64,000 nucleotides of DNA from contig NZ_JONP01000016.1 in NCBI RefSeq assembly GCF_000711725.1, positions 1-64,000 on the forward strand, written 5' to 3'. Source of the stretch: Roseomonas aerilata DSM 19363 (lineage in GTDB: Bacteria > Pseudomonadota > Alphaproteobacteria > Acetobacterales > Acetobacteraceae). The notes beneath the pieces were generated by a model. That model was not told where the DNA came from, ran no database searches, and saw nothing but the letters and a program-made list of their open reading frames with translations. Position numbers and translations under genes: made by a program. Shown here one piece after another: positions 17,620 through 26,152 of the stretch; position 1 is the stretch's first letter; every line of letters begins with the position of its first letter.

Positions 17620-18225
17620 TTGACCGATACGCAACGGAGCTCGCCGGAAGCGGCGGCGGCATGGTTGCTGCAGCGGCTGGCGGCGATGGAAGCGATGCAG
17701 CTCACCGTCAATTCCGGCGTGGACCTCATGGAATGGAGCGATCTCGGACCGGCCGCCGTGCAGGCGGTCGAGCCTCTCCAGCCGGAGCCTGAGCCCTCGC
17801 TCCCGAGCGAGGCGCTGGTCGTCTGCGACCGGGAGATGCTGCGGGAGGGCTTCTACGACGCCGAGACGGGCGCGAACGGCCGTTCCTTCCGCTGGATCGG
17901 GCCTGAGCCGCGCGCGGCCGTCTTCCTGCCCCGCGTGGCGCAGCCGGCTGAGATCCGGCTCCTCGTCCACTCCGCCTTCTGCCCGGAGGTGCTGGGCGAC
18001 GTCCGCGTTGCGCTCGACGGCGGCGCCCGGGCGACAGTGACCCTTGAGCAGGGGCCTGAGGGGCGTGTGCTGGTGGCGCAGCCGCCACCCGCCGAGGTGC
18101 CCCGCGGCGGCGCGATGCGTCTCGACATCGATGTCGTGCGCACGGACTCGCCGCTCAATCGCGGTCAGTCGGACCCGCGCATGCTCGGCATCGCGCTCCG
18201 GAGGATCGAGGCGCGCTCGGTCTGA
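17620..18225 (+). CDS. Hypothetical beta-rich protein, paralogue-like to the 16.9-kb gene
   Basis: About 201 residues. An N-terminal helical stretch (AAAAWLLQRLAAMEAMQL) precedes a proline/glutamate linker and a C-terminal beta domain from about residue 70: GFYDAETGANGRSFRWIGPEPRAAVFLP, then VRVALDGGARATVTLEQGPEG and DSPLNRGQSDPRMLGIALRRIEA. The last element matches the end of the 16.9-kb protein in layout, and such modules occur near glycan-synthesis genes. The start is uncertain: TTG 17620 lacks a clear ribosome site, and ATG 17686 or 17695 are alternatives. It converges on the glycosyltransferase gene with a 12-base gap. Confidence 0.65.
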   Translation: MTDTQRSSPEAAAAWLLQRLAAMEAMQLTVNSGVDLMEWSDLGPAAVQAVEPLQPEPEPSLPSEALVVCDREMLREGFYDAETGANGRSFRWIGPEPRAAVFLPRVAQPAEIRLLVHSAFCPEVLGDVRVALDGGARATVTLEQGPEGRVLVAQPPPAEVPRGGAMRLDIDVVRTDSPLNRGQSDPRMLGIALRRIEARSV

Positions 18226-18237
18226 ACCGGCTGGGCG

Positions 18238-19332
18238 TCAGGCGCCCAGCCAATCCAACACCGGCGCCGCCATCCGCTGCGGGCTGAAGGACGCGGCCTG
18301 GGCGAGCGCCTTGGGTGCGAGTTCCGTCACGCGGCGCGCGTCGGACATCTCCTTCAGCGCCAGCGCGAACTCGTCCACCGAGAAGGGGTCGAAGAACAGG
18401 CCGGCATTGCCGATCACCTCCGGGAAGCTGGAGGTGAGGGAGGCGAGAACGGGCTTGCCGAGGCTCATCGCCTCCACTGCCGGGATGCCGAAGCCCTCGT
18501 AGACGGAGGGGAGGACGAGGAACTCGGCCGATCTCAGCAGGCGGTACTTCACGAACTCCGAAACGAAGCCGGTGAACTTCACGCGCTGCGCCAGTTCCGG
18601 CCGCAGCCGCGCCAGGGCCTGGTCCACCAGCCAGCCGCGCTTGCCGATCACGAAGAAGGTGAGGCGCGAGGCGGCGACGGCTGGATGCTCCAGCGCGCGC
18701 AGCAGCAGGTCGAGGTTCTTGCGCGGCTCGATCGTGCCGATCACCACGGCGTAGCGGCCCAGCTCCACCGACGGCAGGTTGCGCTCATAGGCCGCGAACT
18801 CCTCGGGCCAGTCCACGTACTGCATGAGCAGGCGCGTGCGGCGCTCGGCCCAGGGGAAGGTGGCGCAGACCGCGCGCCGCGTCGCCTCGGAGACGCAGAA
18901 CACCACCTCGTCTGTCGAGAGCTCGTGGCGCATCGGGTCAAGGTGATGGGCGACGTTCCGCTCGTCATGCGTCTCCGGCATCACGAGCGTGCTCATGTCG
19001 TGGATCGTGCTCGCCTCGCGCGGCACGAGGTTCGGGTGGGATTTCACGGAGGGGTAGAAGAGCGGCAGCGCCGGGTCCAGCGGCGGGCGCTCCACCGCGT
19101 CGCGCTTGTCCAGTTGCGCGCGCAGGAAGGCGCCGGAGCCGTGGCGGATGGTTTCGCGCACCTCGGCGGCGTGGAGCTGCATCATCCGCACGCTGAAGGA
19201 GAGGTCCAGCCGCCCGCTGGCATCGAGCGCCTGCACCAGGCGGCGGGTGAAGGCGGAGATGCCGGTCCACTGGTCCTCGAGCAGCGGGCCGATATCGATA
19301 TTCAGACGTGGGCGCGTGGCCGTCGTGCTCAT
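18238..19332 (-). CDS. Glycosyltransferase family 4 (GT-B fold)
   Basis: A 364-residue retaining-type glycosyltransferase. The N-terminal half has NIDIGPLLEDQWTGISAFTR and the C-terminal half has VIGTIEPRKNLDLLLRAL, LTFFVIGKRGW and PSVYEGFGIPAVEAMSLGKPVLAS, including the E-x7-E element of GT4 enzymes. It is cytoplasmic and probably adds a sugar to a lipid-linked surface glycan. Its start overlaps the stop of the next gene upstream (19329-19332, ATGA), making a co-translated chain with the 19.3-kb and 20.4-kb genes. Donor and acceptor unknown. Confidence 0.88.
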   Translation of the reverse strand: MSTTATRPRLNIDIGPLLEDQWTGISAFTRRLVQALDASGRLDLSFSVRMMQLHAAEVRETIRHGSGAFLRAQLDKRDAVERPPLDPALPLFYPSVKSHPNLVPREASTIHDMSTLVMPETHDERNVAHHLDPMRHELSTDEVVFCVSEATRRAVCATFPWAERRTRLLMQYVDWPEEFAAYERNLPSVELGRYAVVIGTIEPRKNLDLLLRALEHPAVAASRLTFFVIGKRGWLVDQALARLRPELAQRVKFTGFVSEFVKYRLLRSAEFLVLPSVYEGFGIPAVEAMSLGKPVLASLTSSFPEVIGNAGLFFDPFSVDEFALALKEMSDARRVTELAPKALAQAASFSPQRMAAPVLDWLGA

Positions 19333-20423
19333 GGCGCCTCGCTCAGCGTTACGCGCGGCACCTCGCCGACCGCGTCCTGCCGGAGCACGGCGACGGGCCG
19401 CCCGAGCCAGGAGGAGAGGAGGTTGCGGAAGCGGTTGACAGGATTCGTCCCCACCGGAACCTCGATCCGCTCGGCTGCGCCGTAGAAGTCGAGGCCGTAG
19501 CGCCAGAAGGCGATGCCCGGGTGGATCAACAGCGATTCCATCCGCAGCCCGCGCGGCGGCGCCGTGACGAACTGCACGTTCCAGGAGGGGCTGCGCGGGA
19601 AGGCGACGCGCGTTTCCGAGAAGGCGAGCGTCGCGGCCGCGATCCGGTCCGCCGCGCTCGGTGAGCCCTCGGGCCGCGAGAGTTCCAGCAGCAGCCGCTC
19701 CGGCCCGCCGAAGATCGCCCGCTGCACCCTCTCCGCCAAACCCCGCATGAAGACGCCGTCAGCCAGGGCAGTCTCGCTGAGGGGGACGTAGCGGATCGGC
19801 CGGTCCTCCGGCAGCGGCTCGCCGGCCGGCGCCGCCTTGACCGGCTGCGGGGCCGCATCGTCGTGGAGCCGGGCGGCGAGGAAGGGGAAGCGCTCCACCC
19901 GCCCCGCGTCGGGCGTGGTGCGCAGCCGGAGATGGACCGGCGGCGGGCGGTGCCAGGCGCCGCCGCAGCGGAAAGCCAGGCCACCGTTAATCTGGGAAGC
20001 GAGGCCGCTGAACAGCTCCGGCGCGATGCCGATCAGGCGCCGCAGCGCCGCTTCCTGCGCGGGGACGCCGCGGGGATAGAAGAACATGTGGTTGCGCAGG
20101 CCCGGCAGGGTGCGGAGCGTGTGGCCGTCGGTGAGGATGACGTGGTCCCGCGCGTTGCCGATGCGGTCATCCAGCCAGGCGCGGGAGCGGCCGTGGGTGA
20201 AGATCTCGGGCCGGGCCACGAATTGCAGCGGCACCGACTGCGCGTCCGCCTCGGCCGAGAGTAGCGCGAGGGCCGCGCGAAGCTCGACGGGCATGGCGAT
20301 GTCGCGCAGCACCTCGCCCCCGAAGAGCGAGCCGGGCAAGCGCAGCCGGTCGATCCATGATCCGGGAATGGAAACCAGCAGGCGCCCCCGGATCTCGGGC
20401 AGCACCGCGTTGCGCTCGCTCAT
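19329..20423 (-). CDS. Hypothetical protein of the polysaccharide operon
   Basis: A 364-residue protein with no recognised family. No signal peptide or membrane segment is evident. The first half includes PGSLFGGEVLRDIAMPVELR, GLRNHMFFYPRGVPAQEAAL and FSGLASQINGGLAFRCGG. The second half includes IRYVPLSETALADGVFMRGL and SPSWNVQFVTAPPRGLRMES. It overlaps both neighbours by 4 bases, so it is translated with the GT4 enzyme and the DUF4214-type protein and probably belongs to the same glycan pathway. Confidence 0.75.
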   Translation of the reverse strand: MSERNAVLPEIRGRLLVSIPGSWIDRLRLPGSLFGGEVLRDIAMPVELRAALALLSAEADAQSVPLQFVARPEIFTHGRSRAWLDDRIGNARDHVILTDGHTLRTLPGLRNHMFFYPRGVPAQEAALRRLIGIAPELFSGLASQINGGLAFRCGGAWHRPPPVHLRLRTTPDAGRVERFPFLAARLHDDAAPQPVKAAPAGEPLPEDRPIRYVPLSETALADGVFMRGLAERVQRAIFGGPERLLLELSRPEGSPSAADRIAAATLAFSETRVAFPRSPSWNVQFVTAPPRGLRMESLLIHPGIAFWRYGLDFYGAAERIEVPVGTNPVNRFRNLLSSWLGRPVAVLRQDAVGEVPRVTLSEAP

Positions 20424-21058
20424 GACCGGCGGAACACGAAGGCGGGCGAGTTCGGCGCGGCGAGGAAACGTGGGCGCGCATGGAACTCGTCGCTGGCCGC
20501 GAGCAGGGCCAGCAGCCCGTAGGGCGAGAGGGCGCCCATCTCCAGCAGCGGGCCGTAGATGGCCAGCCCGTCCAGATCCACCGGCCGGCCGAGGACGTAG
20601 ACATAAGCCGTGTGGATGAAGTCATCGATGCCGCGCCGGGTCATGAAGCTCTCCAGCACAGGGCCGTAGGCGCGGAGCTGCTCGATGGCGCCCGTCACGG
20701 TCGGGTCGGTGGCGATGACCTTGGAGATGGTGTTGCACGAGGGTTCGGCGCCCGCGCGGATCGGCAGGACGCGCGGCGACTCGATCTTCTGCTCGTGCTC
20801 GGGAACGCACAACTCGAGAGGCATCGCGGCCGCGTCCTCAATGGGCAGGGAGAGGCGCAGCCGGAAGGCGCACCAGCCGTGGCCGAATCGAACATTGGCG
20901 AGGTCCGCGCGGAAGAGGTTCGCGTGGCCCGCGGCGAGTTCCTCTCCCTCGGGGCTCCTGACGAGGACGGGGAGCGTCCGATCGGGCTCCTCATCGTCAA
21001 AGCACCAGCCCTCGACGAAGCCGAGGGGGGTGAGCGCGTCCAGGTGTCCCCGGATCAC
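20420..21058 (-). CDS. Protein with an N-terminal beta domain and a C-terminal DUF4214-like domain
   Basis: A 212-residue protein. Residues ~1-70 (GHLDALTPLGFVEGWCFDDE ... LFRADLANVRFGHGWCAFRL) match the small beta domain often fused to alphaproteobacterial glycosyltransferases. Residues ~140-205 (FIHTAYVYVLGRPVDLDGLA ... YGLLALLAASDEF) match the DUF4214 pattern of a repeat-like helical module with LGR-x2-D-x2-G and S-x-EF. Both occur in surface-glycan and S-layer contexts. It is first of the three-gene overlapping chain ending with the GT4 gene. Confidence 0.72.
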   Translation of the reverse strand: MIRGHLDALTPLGFVEGWCFDDEEPDRTLPVLVRSPEGEELAAGHANLFRADLANVRFGHGWCAFRLRLSLPIEDAAAMPLELCVPEHEQKIESPRVLPIRAGAEPSCNTISKVIATDPTVTGAIEQLRAYGPVLESFMTRRGIDDFIHTAYVYVLGRPVDLDGLAIYGPLLEMGALSPYGLLALLAASDEFHARPRFLAAPNSPAFVFRRS

Positions 21059-21193
21059 GGCGCCGAGTAGTCGGGCATGGAGGGTTCCGGTTTCACCATG
21101 TTCATCGCGGGGCGCCTGCGCCGCGATATTTCCGCACAGTCGCTGCGCCTTGGCAAGAAGTGGCGGGGTGGTCGCCGGGGTGGGATCGCCGGA

Positions 21194-22345
21194 TCAGGGC
21201 AGCATGTAGAAGCTCTTGGCCTTCGCCTCGTCGCTCTGCAGCAGGGCGCGGCGGACCTGCCGCAGGGAGATCCTCCCGACATTCTGCCGGTAGTACTCCT
21301 CGTCGTCCGGCAGCCGGTCCATGAGGAGAAGCCAGAGTGTGTCGAGCTGCTCGCGGGTCACCGGGCGGTCCGGGTTGCTCAGGCGCTGGCGCATCGCCGC
21401 CAGCTCCGCGTCGAAGGCCTGCCGACGGTGCTCGACGCAGGCCTCGCGCTTCATCCGGATGATCCTCTCCACGGCGGCCTGGGTGATGATGGGCGGCTGC
21501 GCGGGCGGCGCGGTCACGTAGGCCATCTCGTCGAAGCCCAGCACGCTGAAATCGGCGGGGCGGAAGGATTCGCCGAGCGCGCCGATGTAGCGGGCGTAGC
21601 AGACATCGGTGTTGATCCGGGCGAAGCCGAGATCGGCGCAGGCCATCGTCTTCGCCACGTCCTGGGAGGAGGCGGTGTGGGCAACCGCCTTCTCGGCGTA
21701 GAGCTCGACGATGCGCAGGTCCGGCCGGGCGCGGTAATCCACCTCCGCATAGACCTGCAGGAAGGGCTCCAACCAGGCCTGCATCGCCTCCCAGCAGCGG
21801 CGCGTCAGGCCGAAGCCCCAGTGGTGCTCCAGCGGCACGATCTGGGGCGCGGCCGGATCGGAGGGGATGGCGTGGTCCCCATAGGCGGCGAAGTACCCGA
21901 CCTCCGGATGCGGGCCGAGCTGGCGGCGCATCTCCTCGAGCATGCAGAGGTACCAGGGGCCGAGTTCGAGGTCCTCCTCGAAGAAGTAGCCGATCTCGGC
22001 GTTCAGCCGGCGGAAGACGAGCTCCTCGCCGCGCTGGATGTTCATTGCGACGCCAAGGTTCTCCGGGGCGGCATGCACCGTCCCCTCGGGGAAGTGCTCG
22101 CGGAACACCGCGATGCTCCTCTCGATGAGGGCGGGATCGCCGTAGACGACGCCCGAGCGCGGGGAGCGCGAGCCGTCCTGCATGAGGTGCATCTGCCGCC
22201 CCGTGACGGCCACGCCTTCCTGCGCCTTCAGGGACTGGCAGAGCCGCCGGAGGTAGTCGGGGCGGGTGAAGGAGAAGATGACGATCGGTGGGGCGACGAG
22301 CGGCAGGAAGGGGGGAATGGCTAGGCTCTCCGCCCCGGTTCGCAC
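21194..22345 (-). CDS. GT2/GT-A-like glycosyltransferase
   Basis: A 383-residue protein whose first half has a GT-A nucleotide-sugar fold: PPIVIFSFTRPDYLRRLCQS, a late NLGVAMNIQRGEELVF and an acidic FFEEDLELGPWYL that takes the place of the usual DxD metal site. The last ~90 residues resemble the end of a DUF4214-like module (LLMDRLPDDEEYYRQNVGRIS ... ALLQSDEAK). It starts one base after the epimerase stop, so it is co-transcribed with it. Acceptor unknown. Confidence 0.78.
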   Translation of the reverse strand: MRTGAESLAIPPFLPLVAPPIVIFSFTRPDYLRRLCQSLKAQEGVAVTGRQMHLMQDGSRSPRSGVVYGDPALIERSIAVFREHFPEGTVHAAPENLGVAMNIQRGEELVFRRLNAEIGYFFEEDLELGPWYLCMLEEMRRQLGPHPEVGYFAAYGDHAIPSDPAAPQIVPLEHHWGFGLTRRCWEAMQAWLEPFLQVYAEVDYRARPDLRIVELYAEKAVAHTASSQDVAKTMACADLGFARINTDVCYARYIGALGESFRPADFSVLGFDEMAYVTAPPAQPPIITQAAVERIIRMKREACVEHRRQAFDAELAAMRQRLSNPDRPVTREQLDTLWLLLMDRLPDDEEYYRQNVGRISLRQVRRALLQSDEAKAKSFYMLP

Positions 22346-22346
22346 C

Positions 22347-23327
22347 TCATCCGAAGTGCCCTCGCCACCAGCCGACGAAGTGGCCGAGCCCGTCGCGCAG
22401 GTTCGTGGTCGGCTCCCAGCCGAAATCGCGCTTCATGGCCGAGACGTCGGCAAAGGTGGCCGGCACGTCGCCCGGCTGCATCGGCTGCAACACGCGGACC
22501 GCCTTCACCCCCAGCAGCTCCTCCAGAATGGAGACCATGTCCAGCAGCTCCTCCTGCCGGCTGTTGCCGATGTTGTAGAGGCGGTGGCCACCATCCGCGG
22601 GCGGGTTGTCCAGCGCGGCGATCACGCCGGCCACGATGTCGTCGACGAAGGTGAAGTCCCGCCGCATCCGCCCGCCGTTGAAGAGCTTGATCGGCTCTCC
22701 CTTCAGCATCGCGTCGGTGAACAGCCAGTAGGCCATGTCCGGCCGGCCCCAGGGACCGTAGACGGTGAAGAAGCGAAGCCCCGTGAGCGGCAGGCTGTAG
22801 AGCTGGGTGTAAACCTTGCTCATCAGCTCCCCCGCCGCCTTGGTCGCGGCATAGAGGGAGGCGGGGCTGTCCACCCGGTCCGTCTCGCGAAAGGGCCCGT
22901 CCGTGCGCGAGCCGTAGACCGAGCTGGTGGAGGCATAGACGGTGTGGCGGATGCGTCCCTCGCTCCGACGGATGCCCTCGAGGATGCCGAGATGCCCGGT
23001 GACGTTGGCGGCCGCATAGGCGAAGGGCGCCTCCAGCGACCAGCGCACCCCCGCCTGGGCGCCGAGATGCGCGACGCGGTCGATGTCAGGCTCGGCGGCC
23101 ATCATACCCAGCAGCGCCTCGGTATCCGCCAGGTCGATCCGGTGCATGCGGAAGGCGCCGGGCGGCGCATTCCCGGTAAGGGCGGCCAGCCGCGCCTCCT
23201 TCAGGGCGGGGTCATAATAGGGATTGAAGTTGTCGAGGCCGATGACCCGCTCTCCGCGCGCGAGCAGGGCGCGGCAGAGATGGGCGCCGATGAAGCCCGC
23301 GGCCCCCGTGACAAGGACGCTTCCCAC
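22347..23327 (-). CDS. UDP-glucuronate 4-epimerase-like NAD-dependent epimerase
   Basis: A 326-residue extended SDR interconverting UDP-glucuronate and UDP-galacturonate or a close substrate. It has GAAGFIGAHLCRALL at the N-terminus, LDNFNPYYDPALKEARL as in capsular LpsL/CapI epimerases, the catalytic Y-x3-K in SLYAATKAAGE, YGPWGRPDMA and RRDFTFVDDIV. GTG start at 23325-23327. It leads a two-gene unit with the GT-A-like gene and gives the surface-glycan region an acidic-sugar precursor supply. Confidence 0.9.
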   Translation of the reverse strand: MGSVLVTGAAGFIGAHLCRALLARGERVIGLDNFNPYYDPALKEARLAALTGNAPPGAFRMHRIDLADTEALLGMMAAEPDIDRVAHLGAQAGVRWSLEAPFAYAAANVTGHLGILEGIRRSEGRIRHTVYASTSSVYGSRTDGPFRETDRVDSPASLYAATKAAGELMSKVYTQLYSLPLTGLRFFTVYGPWGRPDMAYWLFTDAMLKGEPIKLFNGGRMRRDFTFVDDIVAGVIAALDNPPADGGHRLYNIGNSRQEELLDMVSILEELLGVKAVRVLQPMQPGDVPATFADVSAMKRDFGWEPTTNLRDGLGHFVGWWRGHFG

Positions 23328-23536
23328 GCTCAGCCCATCCCGCCGGCGGGGTGGGGGAGGCGGCGTGCCGTGGCCGCCGGGGAGCGGAGAAGCATGGGGC
23401 TGTTTCCTGTGAACCGGTCCGCGCGTCGGGCCGGATCATAACGGCCCTGGATGGCTTGAACCATCCGGACGCCCGTAGTGGAAGGGCTCGCGGAGGCCGT
23501 GCGCCCGTCCTGGCCGTCACGAAGGGCGGCGCCCGC

Positions 23537-24226
23537 TCACCACACCAGCCGGTATCCCCTGCCGCTGACCGCCACGACCGTGACATGGCCGGCCGAGGCG
23601 GCGCCGAGCTTCTGCCTCAGGTTCGAGGCGATCCTGTCCACCCCCCGCTGGTCCGGCAGCAGGCGGCGCCCGAGGACCCGTTCCGAGATCGTCTCCCGCG
23701 CGGCCAGGTGGTCCTCGGAGTCGAGCAGTACCGCGAGGAAGCCCGCCTCGCCACCGGTGAGCCGCGTCTCGGTGCCGTCCGTCGCGACCACGCGCAGGCG
23801 GGCGGGCTCCATCCTCAGCCCGCCGAGGCTCCACCCGGCGATCGGGGGCGGGACCTTCGCGGCGTCCAGCCGGCGGCCGAGCGCCCGTACGCGCGCGACC
23901 ACCTCCCCGAGGGGGAAGGGCCTGGCGAGGAAGTCGTCCGCCCCGAACTCGGGGCCGAGCACGCGGTCCATCTCCTCCGCCGAAGCGCCGACCGCGACGA
24001 CGCCGAGGCCGGGCCGCCCGGCGGCCTCCCGCACGAGGGCGGCGCCGTCGGGAGGGCCGAGGTCCAGCACGGCGATGCAGGGATCATCGCGCTGGAAAGA
24101 AAGCCGCGCCTCGTCCGGGGTCGTGACAACCTCCGTCCGCCAGCCCTCCTCGGCGAGGGCGGCGCTGACGGTTGCGGCGAAACCCGGATCAGCGTCGAGA
24201 ACAAGCACGGGCCGAGAGCCGGACAT
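23537..24226 (-). CDS. OmpR-type response regulator with a non-canonical receiver
   Basis: A 229-residue protein. Residues ~5-115 form a receiver and ~130-229 a winged-helix DNA-binding domain, with LTGGEAGFLAVLLDSEDHLAAR, then VDRIASNLRQKLG and VSGRGYRLVW. The phosphoacceptor aspartate is present (AVLDLGPPDG). The acidic pair is reduced (LDADP in place of DDD), and the invariant lysine of the K-P-F motif is arginine (ARPFP), so phosphorylation may be weak or absent. ATG 24226 follows GGAGGCG. No histidine kinase gene is adjacent. It may control the polysaccharide genes next to it, by position only. Confidence 0.88.
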   Translation of the reverse strand: MSGSRPVLVLDADPGFAATVSAALAEEGWRTEVVTTPDEARLSFQRDDPCIAVLDLGPPDGAALVREAAGRPGLGVVAVGASAEEMDRVLGPEFGADDFLARPFPLGEVVARVRALGRRLDAAKVPPPIAGWSLGGLRMEPARLRVVATDGTETRLTGGEAGFLAVLLDSEDHLAARETISERVLGRRLLPDQRGVDRIASNLRQKLGAASAGHVTVVAVSGRGYRLVW

Positions 24227-24316
24227 GAGAGCGCCTCCACGGGCCCGTAATGATTTAGGCGCCGGCAAGAAGCATCTCGCGCATGGCCGGGCCGCCGGGC
24301 GCGAGGGGAAGGGCGG

Positions 24317-25525
24317 CTAGGCCGCGCGCTCGCCCAGCACGCGCGTCAACCGCGCCACCGCCTCCCGCGCGAGTTCGGGGCTGACGGCGAAGCATATGCG
24401 CACGAAGCCCTCTCCCTCCGGTCCGAAGGCGGTGCCGGGGGCGACGCCCACCTTCGCCTCGCGCAGCAGGCGGAAGGCGAGGTCGAGGCTCGTCTCCCCC
24501 GTCTCTACCCGCGCCATGAGGTAGAAGGCGCCCTCGGGCGCGAAGACGGTCACGCCCTTAAGGCGCGACAGGCCCTCGACCATGATCGCCCGGCTCTCGG
24601 CGCAGCGGCCGACCATCGTGCGGATGAAGCCGTCGCCCTCGTCCAGCGCCGCGACGGCCGCGTGCTGGATGAAGGTCGGGATGGAGGTGGTGTTGTACTG
24701 CCCGAGCTTGCCGAAAGTCGCGGCCAGCCCCTCCGGATAGACGACCCAGCCGGCGCGCCACCCCGTCATCGCCCAGTTCTTGGAGAAGGTGTTGGTGACG
24801 ATCAGCCGGTCGGACGGCGTGCAGATCTGCAGGAAGGAGGGCGCCAGCGCGTTGCCGTAGGTGAACTGGCCATAGACCTCGTCGGAGATGATCCAGAGGT
24901 TCCGCTCCCGCGCGAGGTCCCGCAGCGCCTCCATCTCCGCCAGCGGCATCACCCAGCCCGTGGGGTTGGAGGGCGAGTTCACCACGAGCACGCGCGTGCG
25001 CGGTGTGAGGGCGGCAACGAGGTCCTCGATCGGCAGGGAGAAGTGCCCGTCCGCCGAGCGGCGATAGGGCACCGTGACCGGCGCGCCGCCCGTGACGCGC
25101 ACGGCCTCGGCCAGGTTGGGCCAGTTGGGCGTGGGGATCACCACCTCGTCGCCGTGCTCCAGCAGCGCCTGGCAGGCCTGCATGATGGCGTTCATGCCGC
25201 CGGCGGTGATGGCGAAGCGCTCAGGCGCCACCTCCACCTCCCAGTGGCGGCGGTGGTAGTCGGACAGGGCCTGGTGCAGGCGGGGGATGCCGCGGGAATA
25301 GGTGTAGCGCGTCTCGCCCCGCTGCATGGCGAGGTGGGCGGCTTCCACCACGAAGTCCGGCGTCGGCAGGTCGCCCTCACCGATCCAGAGCTTCACCACC
25401 TCCGGGTCGTCCCGCCCGCGGTCGGCCACCATGCCGATCTGGCTCGTGCCCACCGCCTGGATGCGGGCGGGAAGGGTGCCCGCGAGGTCTGGAAGGGTAT
25501 CGGCGACGGGGAGGGCGGCACTCAT
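24317..25525 (-). CDS. Class I/II pyridoxal-phosphate aminotransferase
   Basis: A 402-residue aspartate-aminotransferase-fold enzyme. It has IGEGDLPTPDFV, TAGGMNAIMQACQALL, NSPSNPTGWV, the SDEVY strand and the PLP-lysine motif NTFSKNWAMTGWRAGW. It lies between fold-type I AspC-like and DapL/aromatic subgroups, and I cannot set the substrate. ATG 25525 chosen, with an AGGATG element upstream; ATG 25537 would add four residues. It has no partner gene in operon and is divergent from the small-protein/E1-nitroreductase operon. Confidence 0.9.
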   Translation of the reverse strand: MSAALPVADTLPDLAGTLPARIQAVGTSQIGMVADRGRDDPEVVKLWIGEGDLPTPDFVVEAAHLAMQRGETRYTYSRGIPRLHQALSDYHRRHWEVEVAPERFAITAGGMNAIMQACQALLEHGDEVVIPTPNWPNLAEAVRVTGGAPVTVPYRRSADGHFSLPIEDLVAALTPRTRVLVVNSPSNPTGWVMPLAEMEALRDLARERNLWIISDEVYGQFTYGNALAPSFLQICTPSDRLIVTNTFSKNWAMTGWRAGWVVYPEGLAATFGKLGQYNTTSIPTFIQHAAVAALDEGDGFIRTMVGRCAESRAIMVEGLSRLKGVTVFAPEGAFYLMARVETGETSLDLAFRLLREAKVGVAPGTAFGPEGEGFVRICFAVSPELAREAVARLTRVLGERAA

Positions 25526-25804
25526 GAAAGCGGGCATCCTACCGGGGCATCCCGACCCAACCTTCGGAGGGAGGGCGGGGCGGTGACGAAGCGGCCCTTC
25601 TGCCGCGACCTCCCGACCGGGGGAAGGGGGAAGGTCGCAGGGACACGGTGGCAAAAGGGCCGCACCGGTCCCGTCGCGGGGCCGGGTCCTTCCGGTTGCG
25701 GCAACCTGCGGATTGACGAAACGTTTGCCGGCACATGCGCAAGGGTTTACGCGCACCGTTCGCCGACGCTCGCGCGCACGGCTCCTGGCGAGAGGGACAA
25801 GGCG
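25526..25804. promoter_or_regulatory. Divergent intergenic region upstream of the small protein / E1-nitroreductase operon
   Basis: 279 bases holding promoters for both directions. A TTGACG (25714-25719) on the plus strand could be a -35 element for the rightward operon, but no convincing -10 follows at 16-18 bases. No operator or RNA element recognised. Confidence 0.35.
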
Positions 25805-26152
25805 TTGACCGCGGCAGCCTCCGACCTCAGCAGGCCCCTTCGAGGGGGTGGTAAGGCGGGGTTGGGTGGCGGCACCGAGCGGCCCGGCCCCGGCGATCCT
25901 GCTCGTGGGGCCGGCCTGAAGGGAAAGGTCGCGCGGCTGCGTGATCGCCAGCCCTTGGCTGCCGAAGGAATCTGGCGCGTTTCGCTCGAGGGCGAGGACT
26001 ACGCCGGTCGCCTCGTCCGGCGCTCAGCGGAGGGGGACTGGCAGCTGCTGCAAATTGATGACCTGACGGATGCGCAGCTCGAGGCCTATGAAAAGGCCAT
26101 GCAAAGAAACACCCCCTCAACCTCGCCGTCGCTTCTGCCGATCCCCCGATGA
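25805..26152 (+). CDS. Small hypothetical protein translationally coupled to the E1-nitroreductase fusion
   Basis: A 115-residue protein. The first ~45 residues are glycine/proline/arginine-rich and low-complexity. The rest looks folded: KVARLRDRQPLAAEGIWRVS, then YAGRLVRRSAEGDWQLLQID and DLTDAQLEAYEKAMQRN. The TTG start at 25805 follows GAGAGGGACAAGG, and a start inside the low-complexity part is possible. Its stop overlaps the ATG of the fusion gene (ATGA, 26149-26152), the strongest evidence that it is real and that the two proteins work together. No known family recognised. It could be a substrate, carrier or accessory protein of the E1-like enzyme, but no modifiable C-terminal Gly-Gly is seen. 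Confidence 0.62.
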   Translation: MTAAASDLSRPLRGGGKAGLGGGTERPGPGDPARGAGLKGKVARLRDRQPLAAEGIWRVSLEGEDYAGRLVRRSAEGDWQLLQIDDLTDAQLEAYEKAMQRNTPSTSPSLLPIPR

